A DNA stretch of 5,451 nucleotides from Gemmatimonadota bacterium (lineage in GTDB: Bacteria > Gemmatimonadota > Gemmatimonadetes > Longimicrobiales > Gaopeijiaceae), in NCBI GenBank assembly GCA_018678395.1, contig JAHHMJ010000286.1, positions 1-5,451 of the forward strand, written 5' to 3'. Under the pieces are notes generated by a model. The model saw only the letters and a list, made by a program, of their open reading frames with translations. It was not told the DNA's origin and made no database searches. The first letter of the stretch is position 1; every line of letters starts with the position of its first letter. Shown here piece after piece: positions 1-4,981 of the stretch. The position numbers and the translations under genes are program-made.

Positions 1-2
1 CC

Positions 3-704
3 CGTGGAGAGGGGCGCTGGGCTTGGGAAGCTCCGACCACTTCGGGCATCGTCCCCCTACGGATCGTCCGGGACGGCTCAGTGGTCGAGTTGGTAGCGTT
101 CGTCCTCCACCCGCGCCCCCGTGGCCGCCTCGCGACCCTCGGCAGCTACCGCATCGGCGAGTACAGAGAGACACCGCTTCGGGGCCGTCCGGAGTACCTT
201 CCGCCCGAGGGCTTCATCGAGGTCCACGCTGTCGACGAGGACATCCGGGTCTCGCCCCACGTGACGCTCGGCGAAATCCTGTGCAAGCAGCCGGGCGACC
301 CCCGCTTCGCGACATTCACACCCGACCTGCTCGAGAAGCTCGAGTGGGTTCTGGAAGAGATGAATGCGAGTGGGTATTCCGTGGGCGCCCTCACCGTCAT
401 GTCCGGGTTCCGCACCCCGTGGTACAACCGCTCGATCGGCAACACCACCGACTACTCGCGCCATCTCTGGGGCGACGCGGCCGACGTTTTCGTCGACCGC
501 GACGGCAACGGCGCGATGGACGATCTGAACGGGGACGGTCGCGTGAACGTCGCGGACGCCCGCGTTCTCGTCGACGTAGTGGAACGCGCCCGCGACCGGG
601 CGGGGTCGGGATTCAAGGCGGGCGGTCTGAGCGCCTACCGGCCCAATGCCGTACGCGGCCCGTTCGTCCACGTGGACGCCCGAGGTGAGCCCGCCCGCTG
701 GTAG
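3..704 (+). CDS. D-Ala-D-Ala carboxypeptidase-like M15 peptidase (5' truncated)
   Basis: This is probably a zinc peptidase of the D-alanyl-D-alanine carboxypeptidase (M15/VanY-like) fold, expected to act on peptidoglycan peptides outside the cytoplasm. The frame is open to the left edge and the upstream residues read like the family, so the true start, and any signal peptide, lies outside the window; the GTG at 81 is probably internal. Counting from codon 81, the core has SGFRTPWYN at 108-116 (Arg111 as substrate-binding Arg), SRHLWGDAADV at 126-136 (His128 and Asp135 as zinc ligands) and the final ligand in FVHVD (His197). A stretch with YRIGEY (23-28) and a GFIEV element (44-48) precedes the catalytic part. 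Between the second ligand and the C-terminal helix sits an Asp/Asn-rich calcium-loop-like insert (139-159). It ends in TAG, facing the convergent FKBP gene. Fold and metal site are fairly sure; the exact substrate is inferred. Confidence 0.85.
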   Translation, partial: RGEGRWAWEAPTTSGIVPLRIVRDGSVVELVAFVLHPRPRGRLATLGSYRIGEYRETPLRGRPEYLPPEGFIEVHAVDEDIRVSPHVTLGEILCKQPGDPRFATFTPDLLEKLEWVLEEMNASGYSVGALTVMSGFRTPWYNRSIGNTTDYSRHLWGDAADVFVDRDGNGAMDDLNGDGRVNVADARVLVDVVERARDRAGSGFKAGGLSAYRPNAVRGPFVHVDARGEPARW

Positions 705-709
705 CACCA

Positions 710-752
710 AACGAAGGGCGGGCGGCGGCCGAAGCCACCGTCCGCCCTCGTT
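710..752. terminator. Hairpin between convergent genes, probable bidirectional terminator
   Basis: The left arm 710-725 pairs with the right arm 738-752 over 15 pairs, including one G-T wobble and one bulged A at 714. The loop can form a further three pairs (727-729 with 734-736) closed by a CGAA tetraloop. It starts 6 bases after the stop of the + strand peptidase gene and lies 57 bases beyond the stop of the minus-strand FKBP gene. Only short T runs flank it (CGTTCC on +, CGTTTGG on minus), so termination is inferred from the stem and the convergent setting. Confidence 0.6.
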
Positions 753-808
753 CCATCCGGCCGCTCCCGCGTCGGCAGTGCCGATCGCGGCCGCTGCGAC
801 GCGCCCCG

Positions 809-1279
809 TCAGACCGGCGGGTTCAGGTCCTTCAGGGTCACCCGGAAGACGAGTACCGAGTGGGGCGGGATACCGGTCGTTCCACCCGCGCCGTAGGCCA
901 GCGACGACGGGATCACGATCAGCCGGGTCTCACCGATGAGCATCCCGAGCAAGCCGAGTCGAAAGCCGTCGATCACGGAGTTGGGCGTGAGCGCGAACGA
1001 CACGTCGGTGCCCGAGTCCTTCTCGTCGCCGTCGGGCAGCCAGAGGGTGTAGTCCACGACGACCACGTCGCCCTCGACGACGGGAACACCCTGACCGGTG
1101 GTGAGCGTCTGGATGTAGACCCCCGAGTCGAGCTCGGTCATGGCCTCGAGATCGACCCCGAGTGACGGGTTGAAGCTCACGTCGCCGGGATTCTGGGGTC
1201 CGGTGACGTCGTCGTCGCAGGCTGCGAGTCCCGCGACGAGGGCGAGGACGAGAGCGAACGGGCGGCGGGCGTGGCGCAT
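809..1279 (-). CDS. FKBP-type peptidyl-prolyl cis-trans isomerase, lipoprotein
   Basis: A 156-residue exported FKBP, expected to catalyse cis-trans isomerisation of Xaa-Pro bonds in envelope proteins. Residues 1-20 form a lipoprotein signal (Arg-rich start, hydrophobic core) ending in lipobox LAAC with Cys21; Asp follows the Cys. A linker (about 25-64) leads into a complete FKBP domain at about 65-152. Equivalents of FKBP12 binding residues are visible: Tyr77 (VDYT), Asp88, Phe95, Val102-Ile103, Tyr129 (LAYG), IPPH at 137-140 and Phe145. The usual Trp at the pocket floor is Phe106 and the usual Glu before VI is Ser101, and the loop around 83-92 is strongly acidic. No clear Shine-Dalgarno precedes the ATG; the start is chosen because the signal peptide begins there. 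The gene lies 126 bp beyond the other FKBP on the same strand and converges on the peptidase gene. Family is secure; in vivo clients are unknown. Confidence 0.92.
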   Translation of the reverse strand: MRHARRPFALVLALVAGLAACDDDVTGPQNPGDVSFNPSLGVDLEAMTELDSGVYIQTLTTGQGVPVVEGDVVVVDYTLWLPDGDEKDSGTDVSFALTPNSVIDGFRLGLLGMLIGETRLIVIPSSLAYGAGGTTGIPPHSVLVFRVTLKDLNPPV

Positions 1280-1314
1280 GGGCTGACTTCGGGGCTCGAG
1301 GGTCGAAATGGCTC

Positions 1315-1336
1315 GTCGCGGCCGATCGGCGGCGAC
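1315..1336. promoter_or_regulatory. 22-bp imperfect palindrome upstream of FKBP gene
   Basis: Bases 1315-1325 mirror 1326-1336 with a single mismatched pair (G1320/G1331), centred on GCCGATCGGC. It lies 35 bases upstream of the start of the minus-strand FKBP gene, in the 126-bp gap, where an operator could sit. GC-rich DNA makes palindromes by chance, and no good -10/-35 pair was found beside it, so function is unproven. Confidence 0.25.
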
Positions 1337-1387
1337 CTCGGTCTGTTACGCCGTCGAGCCGCGGGGGTTTCTCCCGGGTCGTCGATC

Positions 1388-1403
1388 GGAGCCGGTCGGC
1401 TCC
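1388..1403 (-). terminator. Short hairpin just after the second FKBP gene
   Basis: A perfect 6-bp stem (GGAGCC/GGCTCC) with a 4-base loop lies 2 bases beyond the TGA of the upstream minus-strand FKBP gene. No T run follows, so it could be a weak or processing-type 3' end of the amidohydrolase-FKBP transcript, and readthrough into the next FKBP is possible. Confidence 0.3.
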
Positions 1404-1405
1404 TC

Positions 1406-1912
1406 TCAGTTCGCGTCCAGGAGCTGGATCTCGAACACGAGGATCGCATTCGGTGGCACCTGGGGAGATCGCCCGCGGACCCCGTAGCCGAGCCCCGGGC
1501 GAATCACGAGTCGACGCCGGCCTCCCACCTTCATCCCGACGATCCCCTGATTCCAGCCACGAATGACCTCGTCGCTGCCCAACTCGAACACGTAGGGCTC
1601 CCCGCCGAGCGTCGAGTCGACGAGCGTGCCGTCGGGCAACCAGCCGACGAAATGGATGCGAACGCGATCGCCACGCATCGCGTTCTTCCCGACTCCCTGA
1701 GCAATCTCCTCGATGTACAGCCCTGAACTGGTCTTCTCCATGAGGGCCAGATCCACCCCCGTATCCGGGGCGTACACGGTCGTTGCGGGATCCGGCGCCG
1801 GCCCGGCCGACGAAGCGCAGCCACCCAGCGCGACCAGGGGGGTGGCGAACAGCGCGACGAACACCGCCACCCGGGTGCCGCGGCCGCCGGTCTTCGAGAT
1901 CCCGCTCGGCAT
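1406..1912 (-). CDS. FKBP-type peptidyl-prolyl cis-trans isomerase, lipoprotein (coupled to amidohydrolase)
   Basis: A 168-residue exported prolyl isomerase. The signal peptide has basic Lys7, Arg11 and Arg14, a hydrophobic core at 15-29 and lipobox LGGC with Cys32. A Pro/Ala-rich linker leads to a complete FKBP domain at about 65-166 with Phe88 (IHF), Asp99, Phe109, EVIRGW at 115-120 (the pocket Trp kept), Tyr143 (LGYG), VPPN at 152-155 and Phe160, so a working catalytic pocket is expected. The ATG overlaps the TGA of the upstream amidohydrolase as TGATG, and GGAGG (1920-1924) sits 7 bases before it. Its frame stays open far upstream inside the amidohydrolase gene, but only this start gives both the Shine-Dalgarno and the signal peptide. 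From GVDL (52-55) onwards it resembles the next FKBP on the strand. Coupling suggests it is made with the amidohydrolase, perhaps helping exported proteins fold; that role is inference. Confidence 0.93.
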   Translation of the reverse strand: MPSGISKTGGRGTRVAVFVALFATPLVALGGCASSAGPAPDPATTVYAPDTGVDLALMEKTSSGLYIEEIAQGVGKNAMRGDRVRIHFVGWLPDGTLVDSTLGGEPYVFELGSDEVIRGWNQGIVGMKVGGRRRLVIRPGLGYGVRGRSPQVPPNAILVFEIQLLDAN

Positions 1913-3711
1913 CAGGAGCCCTCCCCCGCCCCGCGGCGATAGACGACGCGTCCGTCCACGATCGTCAGGTCGACCCGCACGTCCTTGAGCTCTTCGGGCG
2001 CCACCTCGAAGGGGTCGGCCTCGAGCACCGCGATGTCGGCGAGGAATCCCTCTGCGATCCGGCCCTTGCGGTCCTCCTCGCCGGCGACCCAGGCGTTGTT
2101 GACCGTGTAGGCACGCAAGGCGGTTTCGACGTCGATGCGCTCTTCGGGAAACCAGCCGCCCGCGGGCTCGCCGTCCAGGGTCTCGCGGGTCACCGCCGCG
2201 TACATCCCCTGGAGCGGATTCACGGTGTACCAGGCGGCGTTCGTCCCGGGCCAGTCGCTGCCGAACGACAGCAGCACGCCCGCTTCGTGGAGCGTACGGA
2301 AGGCGTAGGCCCAGCGGCCGCGCTCGCCGAAGCGTTCCTCCATCCAGCGCATGTCGTCGATCGTGTGGTACGGCTGCATCTCGGCGATCAGCCCCAGTTC
2401 GGCCTGACGCTGCGCCGTTTCCGGTCCGCGAATGACCTGGTTGTGAATGATCGCGAAGCGCCGGCCCTCTCGCGGCCCGTTGACCTCCATGACGCGCTCG
2501 AAGATGTCCATGATGGAGTCGATCGCCTCGTCGCCGATCGCATGGACCCGAGGATTGAACCCGGCCGAGTCGGCACCGAAGACCAGGGCTTCCATGTTGC
2601 CGGCCGGCTCCATCCCCGATCCGTCGGCGGTCACGTACCCGGTGTTGCTGTCGTCCCGCCAGTAGCCTCGCACGCCCGTGGTCAGGTAGGGCTCGTAGAA
2701 CCGCGCCTGCGACGAGCCCATGATCCCGTCCACGAAGCCCTTCAGCCCCTGGTAGCGGATCCAGTCGTCGCCGAAGCCCTCGGTGATGCCGGCGTCGCGC
2801 ATCTCGTCCCAGGTATCGAGCACCATGCGCATGTTCACGCGCGCCGTGAGATCGCCGGCTTCGCGCAGGCGCTCGTACACCTCGACCTGGCTGGGTGGCG
2901 TGATGTCGAAGAACGTGGTGATGCCGAACTGGGCGAGGTCGGCCAGCGCCGCCCGGCCTTCGGCGAGGCGCTGATCTACGGTCTTCGGAGGAATCGCCGA
3001 GCGGATGCGAGCGGCCGCGGTCCCGTCGAGCCGTCCCGTCGGCTCGCCCGCTTCGCACTCGACCCCCTCCCAGCTGCAGTCCGCGCCCGCCGCCGCGAGC
3101 GCGGCGCCGTTGGCGAGGTAGCGCGTACGGTTCCAGTTCCACAGCAGCGCCGGGTTGTCGGCCGAGACCCCGTCGATCACCGACCGATCCGGATCGAACG
3201 GCGCGCGGGCGTCCGGGGCGGGCTCGCCGTCCGCGCCCGTGGAGTTCATCGCCCACTGCTCGTAGGCGCCCCACATGCCGCCCACCATCCACGCGCCCTC
3301 GGGCAGCCGCTCGGCCGTGGCCGCCACCTCGTCGCGGAGCCCCACCCCATCGGCCACCTCGAGCAGGTTGACGCCGAGCAGCAGCTCGCCGGCCCGGTTG
3401 AAGTGCGTGTGGTTGTCGATGAAGCCGGGTGTCACGAAACGACCCTCCAGCTGGATCACTTCGGTGTCGATGCCGATCCAACCGGCGACCTCGGACTGTG
3501 ACCCCACCGACACGATACGGCCGTCGGAGACCGCGACGGCCTCGGCGGTCGGACGGGCGTCGTCTCCGGTCCAGACGCTGCCGCCCAGCAGGACCAGGTC
3601 GGCGCCTCCCCCCGGGCGGGATTCGGTGGGGGTGCACGCGGTCATGGCCGTGAGGCCGAACGCGAGGACGGCGGCGAGAGCGCCCTGCAGGGGGCGAGCG
3701 GTGCGGATCAT
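1912..3711 (-). CDS. YtcJ-type metal-dependent amidohydrolase, lipoprotein
   Basis: A 599-residue amidohydrolase-superfamily enzyme of the YtcJ/amidohydrolase-3 group, related to N-substituted formamide deformylases; these hydrolyse amide-type bonds with metal in a TIM barrel. Start at 3711 is preferred over the ATG at 3744 because GGAGG lies 6 bases before it and the protein then begins directly with a signal peptide. The signal ends in MTAC with Cys26, a slightly unusual lipobox, so lipid anchoring is likely but not certain. After an N-terminal beta part (LVLLGGSVWTG, about 39-49) come FIDNHTHF with His101 and His103, LKGFVDG with Lys324 and Asp328, HAIGDEAID with His390, IIHNQ with His423, PYH with His449 and SDWPG with Asp486. 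A C-terminal segment closes the beta domain (GRIAEGFLADIAVLEADPF). All expected ligand positions are present and length is normal. The substrate cannot be read from sequence. It is the first gene of a coupled pair with the FKBP. Confidence 0.93.
   Translation of the reverse strand: MIRTARPLQGALAAVLAFGLTAMTACTPTESRPGGGADLVLLGGSVWTGDDARPTAEAVAVSDGRIVSVGSQSEVAGWIGIDTEVIQLEGRFVTPGFIDNHTHFNRAGELLLGVNLLEVADGVGLRDEVAATAERLPEGAWMVGGMWGAYEQWAMNSTGADGEPAPDARAPFDPDRSVIDGVSADNPALLWNWNRTRYLANGAALAAAGADCSWEGVECEAGEPTGRLDGTAAARIRSAIPPKTVDQRLAEGRAALADLAQFGITTFFDITPPSQVEVYERLREAGDLTARVNMRMVLDTWDEMRDAGITEGFGDDWIRYQGLKGFVDGIMGSSQARFYEPYLTTGVRGYWRDDSNTGYVTADGSGMEPAGNMEALVFGADSAGFNPRVHAIGDEAIDSIMDIFERVMEVNGPREGRRFAIIHNQVIRGPETAQRQAELGLIAEMQPYHTIDDMRWMEERFGERGRWAYAFRTLHEAGVLLSFGSDWPGTNAAWYTVNPLQGMYAAVTRETLDGEPAGGWFPEERIDVETALRAYTVNNAWVAGEEDRKGRIAEGFLADIAVLEADPFEVAPEELKDVRVDLTIVDGRVVYRRGAGEGS
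1920..1924 (-). promoter_or_regulatory. Shine-Dalgarno of the coupled FKBP gene
   Basis: GGAGG on the minus strand, 7 bases before the ATG at 1912 and inside the last codons of the amidohydrolase. It decides the FKBP start and supports internal re-initiation at the TGATG overlap. Confidence 0.75.
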
Positions 3712-3717
3712 GCGGGA

Positions 3718-3722
3718 CCTCC
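3718..3722 (-). promoter_or_regulatory. Shine-Dalgarno of the amidohydrolase gene
   Basis: GGAGG on the minus strand, 6 bases before the ATG at 3711. It favours this start over the in-frame ATG at 3744, which has no such site and lies within an inverted repeat. Confidence 0.75.
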
Positions 3723-3730
3723 GGGAGCAA

Positions 3731-3772
3731 CGTGGCGTCGCCACGCTACCGATAGAGGCGCGGGTCAGGCAA
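3731..3772 (-). promoter_or_regulatory. Candidate promoter with overlapping inverted repeat, upstream of amidohydrolase
   Basis: On the minus strand TTGCCT (3772-3767) is followed after 18 bases by TAGCGT (3748-3743), which leaves 31 bases before the ATG. A perfect inverted repeat (CGTGGC-3-GCCACG, 3731-3745) overlaps the end of the -10 and the expected start of transcription, as an operator might. The hexamers are weak (TTG and TAxxxT only), so this is a tentative call. Confidence 0.35.
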
Positions 3773-3811
3773 CGGGCCCGGTGAGATCAACGCCCGCCGG
3801 TCACCGGCCCG
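3773..3811 (-). terminator. Possible terminator hairpin after the small lipoprotein gene
   Basis: Bases 3773-3784 pair with 3801-3811 over 11 pairs with one bulged C, enclosing a 16-base loop. It is about 50 bases beyond the stop of the minus-strand lipoprotein and immediately upstream of the candidate amidohydrolase promoter, which is where a terminator separating two units would lie. It lacks a T run on the minus strand. A 12-base palindrome GCCCCCGGGGGC (3847-3858) lies closer to the stop. Confidence 0.35.
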
Positions 3812-3862
3812 ACCCCGTCGCGGACCCGGTCGAGTCGGCCCTCGAAGCCCCCGGGGGCGCGT

Positions 3863-4249
3863 TCAGCGGCAGGTCGCGTCCGTGTACCGCAGCAGATCGC
3901 CCTCGATCGAGATCCGCTGAGGTCCCACGTCCCGACGCGCCATGTCCATGCGCTCGACTCGAAAGCGCTCGGACCCCTCGACCAGCACGGCGTCGGCTCC
4001 GCGTCGCGCGCCAGCCCGTCCCAGGGCGCTGCGGCGGACGCGGTCCATGTCCCGCTCGACGATGACTTCCTCGCGAACCAGTCCCATCACCTCGTAGGCA
4101 CAGGGGACCTCGTCGGTGCTGAAGAAGACCGGTACGGGCGGCGGCTCCGGCTCGCCGCTCGACGCGCATCCGCCGACCGCCAGGGCAAGGGTGAACCATG
4201 CGATCGGAACCACGATCCGTCGCGATGGCGCGCGCGAGAGGGTATACAT
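3863..4249 (-). CDS. Small lipoprotein with paired cysteines and a GADAV motif
   Basis: A 128-residue predicted lipoprotein of unknown function. The N-terminus has Arg6, Arg10 and Arg11, a hydrophobic core at 12-25 and lipobox VGGC with Cys28, followed by Ala-Ser-Ser and a Pro/Glu-rich linker (33-40). The mature domain (about 42-128) has a YEVMGLV strand, an alpha-helical Arg/Ala-rich segment and a GADAVLV motif, then a second strand pair. This order (strand with xGxV, helix, GADAV strand) recalls the small envelope domains of the RcsF/DUF4156/YbjQ kind, a resemblance and not an identification. Two further cysteines, Cys50 and Cys127, could make a disulfide in the periplasm. The ATG at 4249 is preferred over an in-frame ATG at 4369 because GGAGG sits 5 bases before it and it starts the signal peptide. 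It is divergent from the + strand lipoprotein. Confidence 0.82.
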   Translation of the reverse strand: MYTLSRAPSRRIVVPIAWFTLALAVGGCASSGEPEPPPVPVFFSTDEVPCAYEVMGLVREEVIVERDMDRVRRSALGRAGARRGADAVLVEGSERFRVERMDMARRDVGPQRISIEGDLLRYTDATCR

Positions 4250-4254
4250 GGCGA

Positions 4255-4259
4255 CCTCC
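4255..4259 (-). promoter_or_regulatory. Shine-Dalgarno of the small lipoprotein gene
   Basis: GGAGG on the minus strand, 5 bases before the ATG at 4249. It fixes this start against the longer frame that opens at 4369. Confidence 0.75.
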
Positions 4260-4278
4260 AGGAGGGTGGTGGTTGGCC

Positions 4279-4308
4279 ACTCTAGGCCAGGAGCGGCGCC
4301 CGGCGCAA
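4279..4308 (-). promoter_or_regulatory. Candidate sigma-70-like promoter of the small lipoprotein gene
   Basis: On the minus strand TTGCGC (4308-4303) is followed after 18 bases by TAGAGT (4284-4279), 29 bases before the ATG. Layout and spacing match the candidate promoter of the amidohydrolase. Hexamer matches are partial (3/6 and 4/6). Confidence 0.4.
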
Positions 4309-4323
4309 CGCCGGCCGCGTCAC

Positions 4324-4360
4324 GGGCGAACGCGCCCGGGCGAACGCGTCCGAACGAACG
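4324..4360. repeat. CGAACG repeats in the divergent intergenic region
   Basis: GGGCGAACGCG occurs twice (4324-4334 and 4338-4348, 14-base period), followed by two overlapping CGAACG units (4351-4360). There are thus four CGAACG units within 37 bases, lying just upstream of the candidate -35 of the minus-strand lipoprotein. They could be binding sites for a regulator serving one or both divergent genes, or simple low-complexity sequence. Confidence 0.45.
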
Positions 4361-4430
4361 CAACCCCACCGGCGAGGGTACATCGAGGAAACCGGGCGCC
4401 CCGGTCGGGCCCCGAGCGTGGTCCCGGTCT

Positions 4431-4439
4431 TGCTACAGT
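4431..4439 (+). promoter_or_regulatory. Candidate extended -10 of the + strand lipoprotein gene
   Basis: TGCTACAGT fits an extended -10 (TGN followed by TAxAxT, 4/6), 66 bases before the ATG at 4506. No good -35 is visible 17 bases upstream. A hairpin-forming ACCGGG-3-CCCGGT (4391-4405) lies further upstream. Confidence 0.35.
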
Positions 4440-4505
4440 CGGGTTCGGGAGCGCACTGCTCCGTCAACCCGCCCCGAGTCCCATCCAACCGCACGAACCC
4501 GATCG

Positions 4506-4922
4506 ATGACTCCTTTCGTCCGACTCCTCCGCATTCCATTCGCCCTGGCCCTTCTCTCGTTCGCAGCGACGGCGTGCGACAGCGGCGGGGGCGTGATCGG
4601 TCCGGACAACGAACTCGAAGTGACCAACGCGGTGGACCAGTTCGAGTTCCAGGTCAGTGACCTGGACCGGGTCACGGAGACGCTCCGCTACGAGTGGACC
4701 AATACCGGAACCGCGGCCACGGTCGACGTGAGCGAGGCCATCACCAGGGGTTCGGCGTTCCTGACGATTCTGGACGCGAACGGCGATCCGATGTACGAGG
4801 CCGACATCGGCGACGACAGCGACGGCTCGACCCCGACGGGCGTGGCGGGAACGTGGACGATCGAGATCACGCTGTTCGATGCCTCCGGGACCTTCAACTT
4901 CCGGGTTCAGAAGTCGACTTGA
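4506..4922 (+). CDS. Small beta-rich lipoprotein, pre-peptidase C-terminal-like
   Basis: A 138-residue predicted lipoprotein with no firmly recognised family. Residues 1-23 are a signal peptide (Arg6 and Arg9, hydrophobic 10-21) ending in ATAC with Cys24, followed by an acidic/Gly-rich linker. The mature part alternates hydrophobic and polar residues: FEFQV, TLRYEWTNTG, AFLTILDANGDPMYEADIG, then GVAGTWTIEITLFDASGTFNFRVQ. This succession, with an asymmetric turn of the DANGD type and the final strand GTFNFRVQ, is typical of a jelly-roll/beta-sandwich like bacterial pre-peptidase C-terminal domains, so binding or structural duty is more likely than catalysis. The mature protein is very acidic. 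The frame is open upstream to 4116, but only this ATG yields a lipoprotein signal. There is no visible Shine-Dalgarno. The exported amidase gene follows 59 bp downstream on the same strand and may share its transcript. Confidence 0.8.
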   Translation: MTPFVRLLRIPFALALLSFAATACDSGGGVIGPDNELEVTNAVDQFEFQVSDLDRVTETLRYEWTNTGTAATVDVSEAITRGSAFLTILDANGDPMYEADIGDDSDGSTPTGVAGTWTIEITLFDASGTFNFRVQKST

Positions 4923-4938
4923 GCAGGACTCGGGGCTA

Positions 4939-4961
4939 GGTTCGCCACCCCCGGCGCAACC
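4939..4961 (+). terminator. Hairpin between lipoprotein and amidase genes
   Basis: GGTTCGCC (4939-4946) pairs with GGCG-C-AACC (4953-4961) over eight pairs with one bulged C and a 6-base loop. An alternative stem, CTCGGGG (4929-4935) with CCCCGAG (4960-4966), uses part of the same arm, so two folds compete. No T run follows. It may terminate or attenuate between the two genes, or only shape the leader of the amidase. Confidence 0.35.
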
Positions 4962-4981
4962 CCGAGAAGAAGGCCCGATCG

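Noticed and set aside
23..688. Arg/Pro-rich open frames overlapping the peptidase gene on both strands.
   Set aside because: Composition is typical of out-of-frame GC-rich translation, while the third frame carries the zinc-peptidase motifs.
1783..3501. A 572-codon open frame on the + strand opposite the amidohydrolase.
   Set aside because: It is antisense to a protein with all expected catalytic motifs, shows no recognisable domain, and is explained by stop-poor high-GC DNA.
1406..3730. A 774-codon minus-strand frame that reads from 3730 into the FKBP.
   Set aside because: Its first 600 residues are Arg/Gly-rich shadow of the amidohydrolase in another frame; the real FKBP begins at 1912 with Shine-Dalgarno and signal peptide. 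It is not a fusion protein.
3712..3744. Longer amidohydrolase start at 3744.
   Set aside because: It adds 11 Arg-rich residues before the signal peptide, lies in an inverted repeat, and lacks a Shine-Dalgarno, unlike the start at 3711.
3847..3858. Perfect 12-base palindrome GCCCCCGGGGGC after the small lipoprotein gene.
   Set aside because: Without a loop it makes only a short stem, and such runs are expected at this GC, so it was not called as a separate terminator.
4116..4505. Upstream extension of the + strand lipoprotein frame, overlapping the minus-strand lipoprotein.
   Set aside because: The translated extension is low-complexity Arg/Pro/Gly and would bury the signal peptide; the ATG at 4506 gives a clean lipoprotein.
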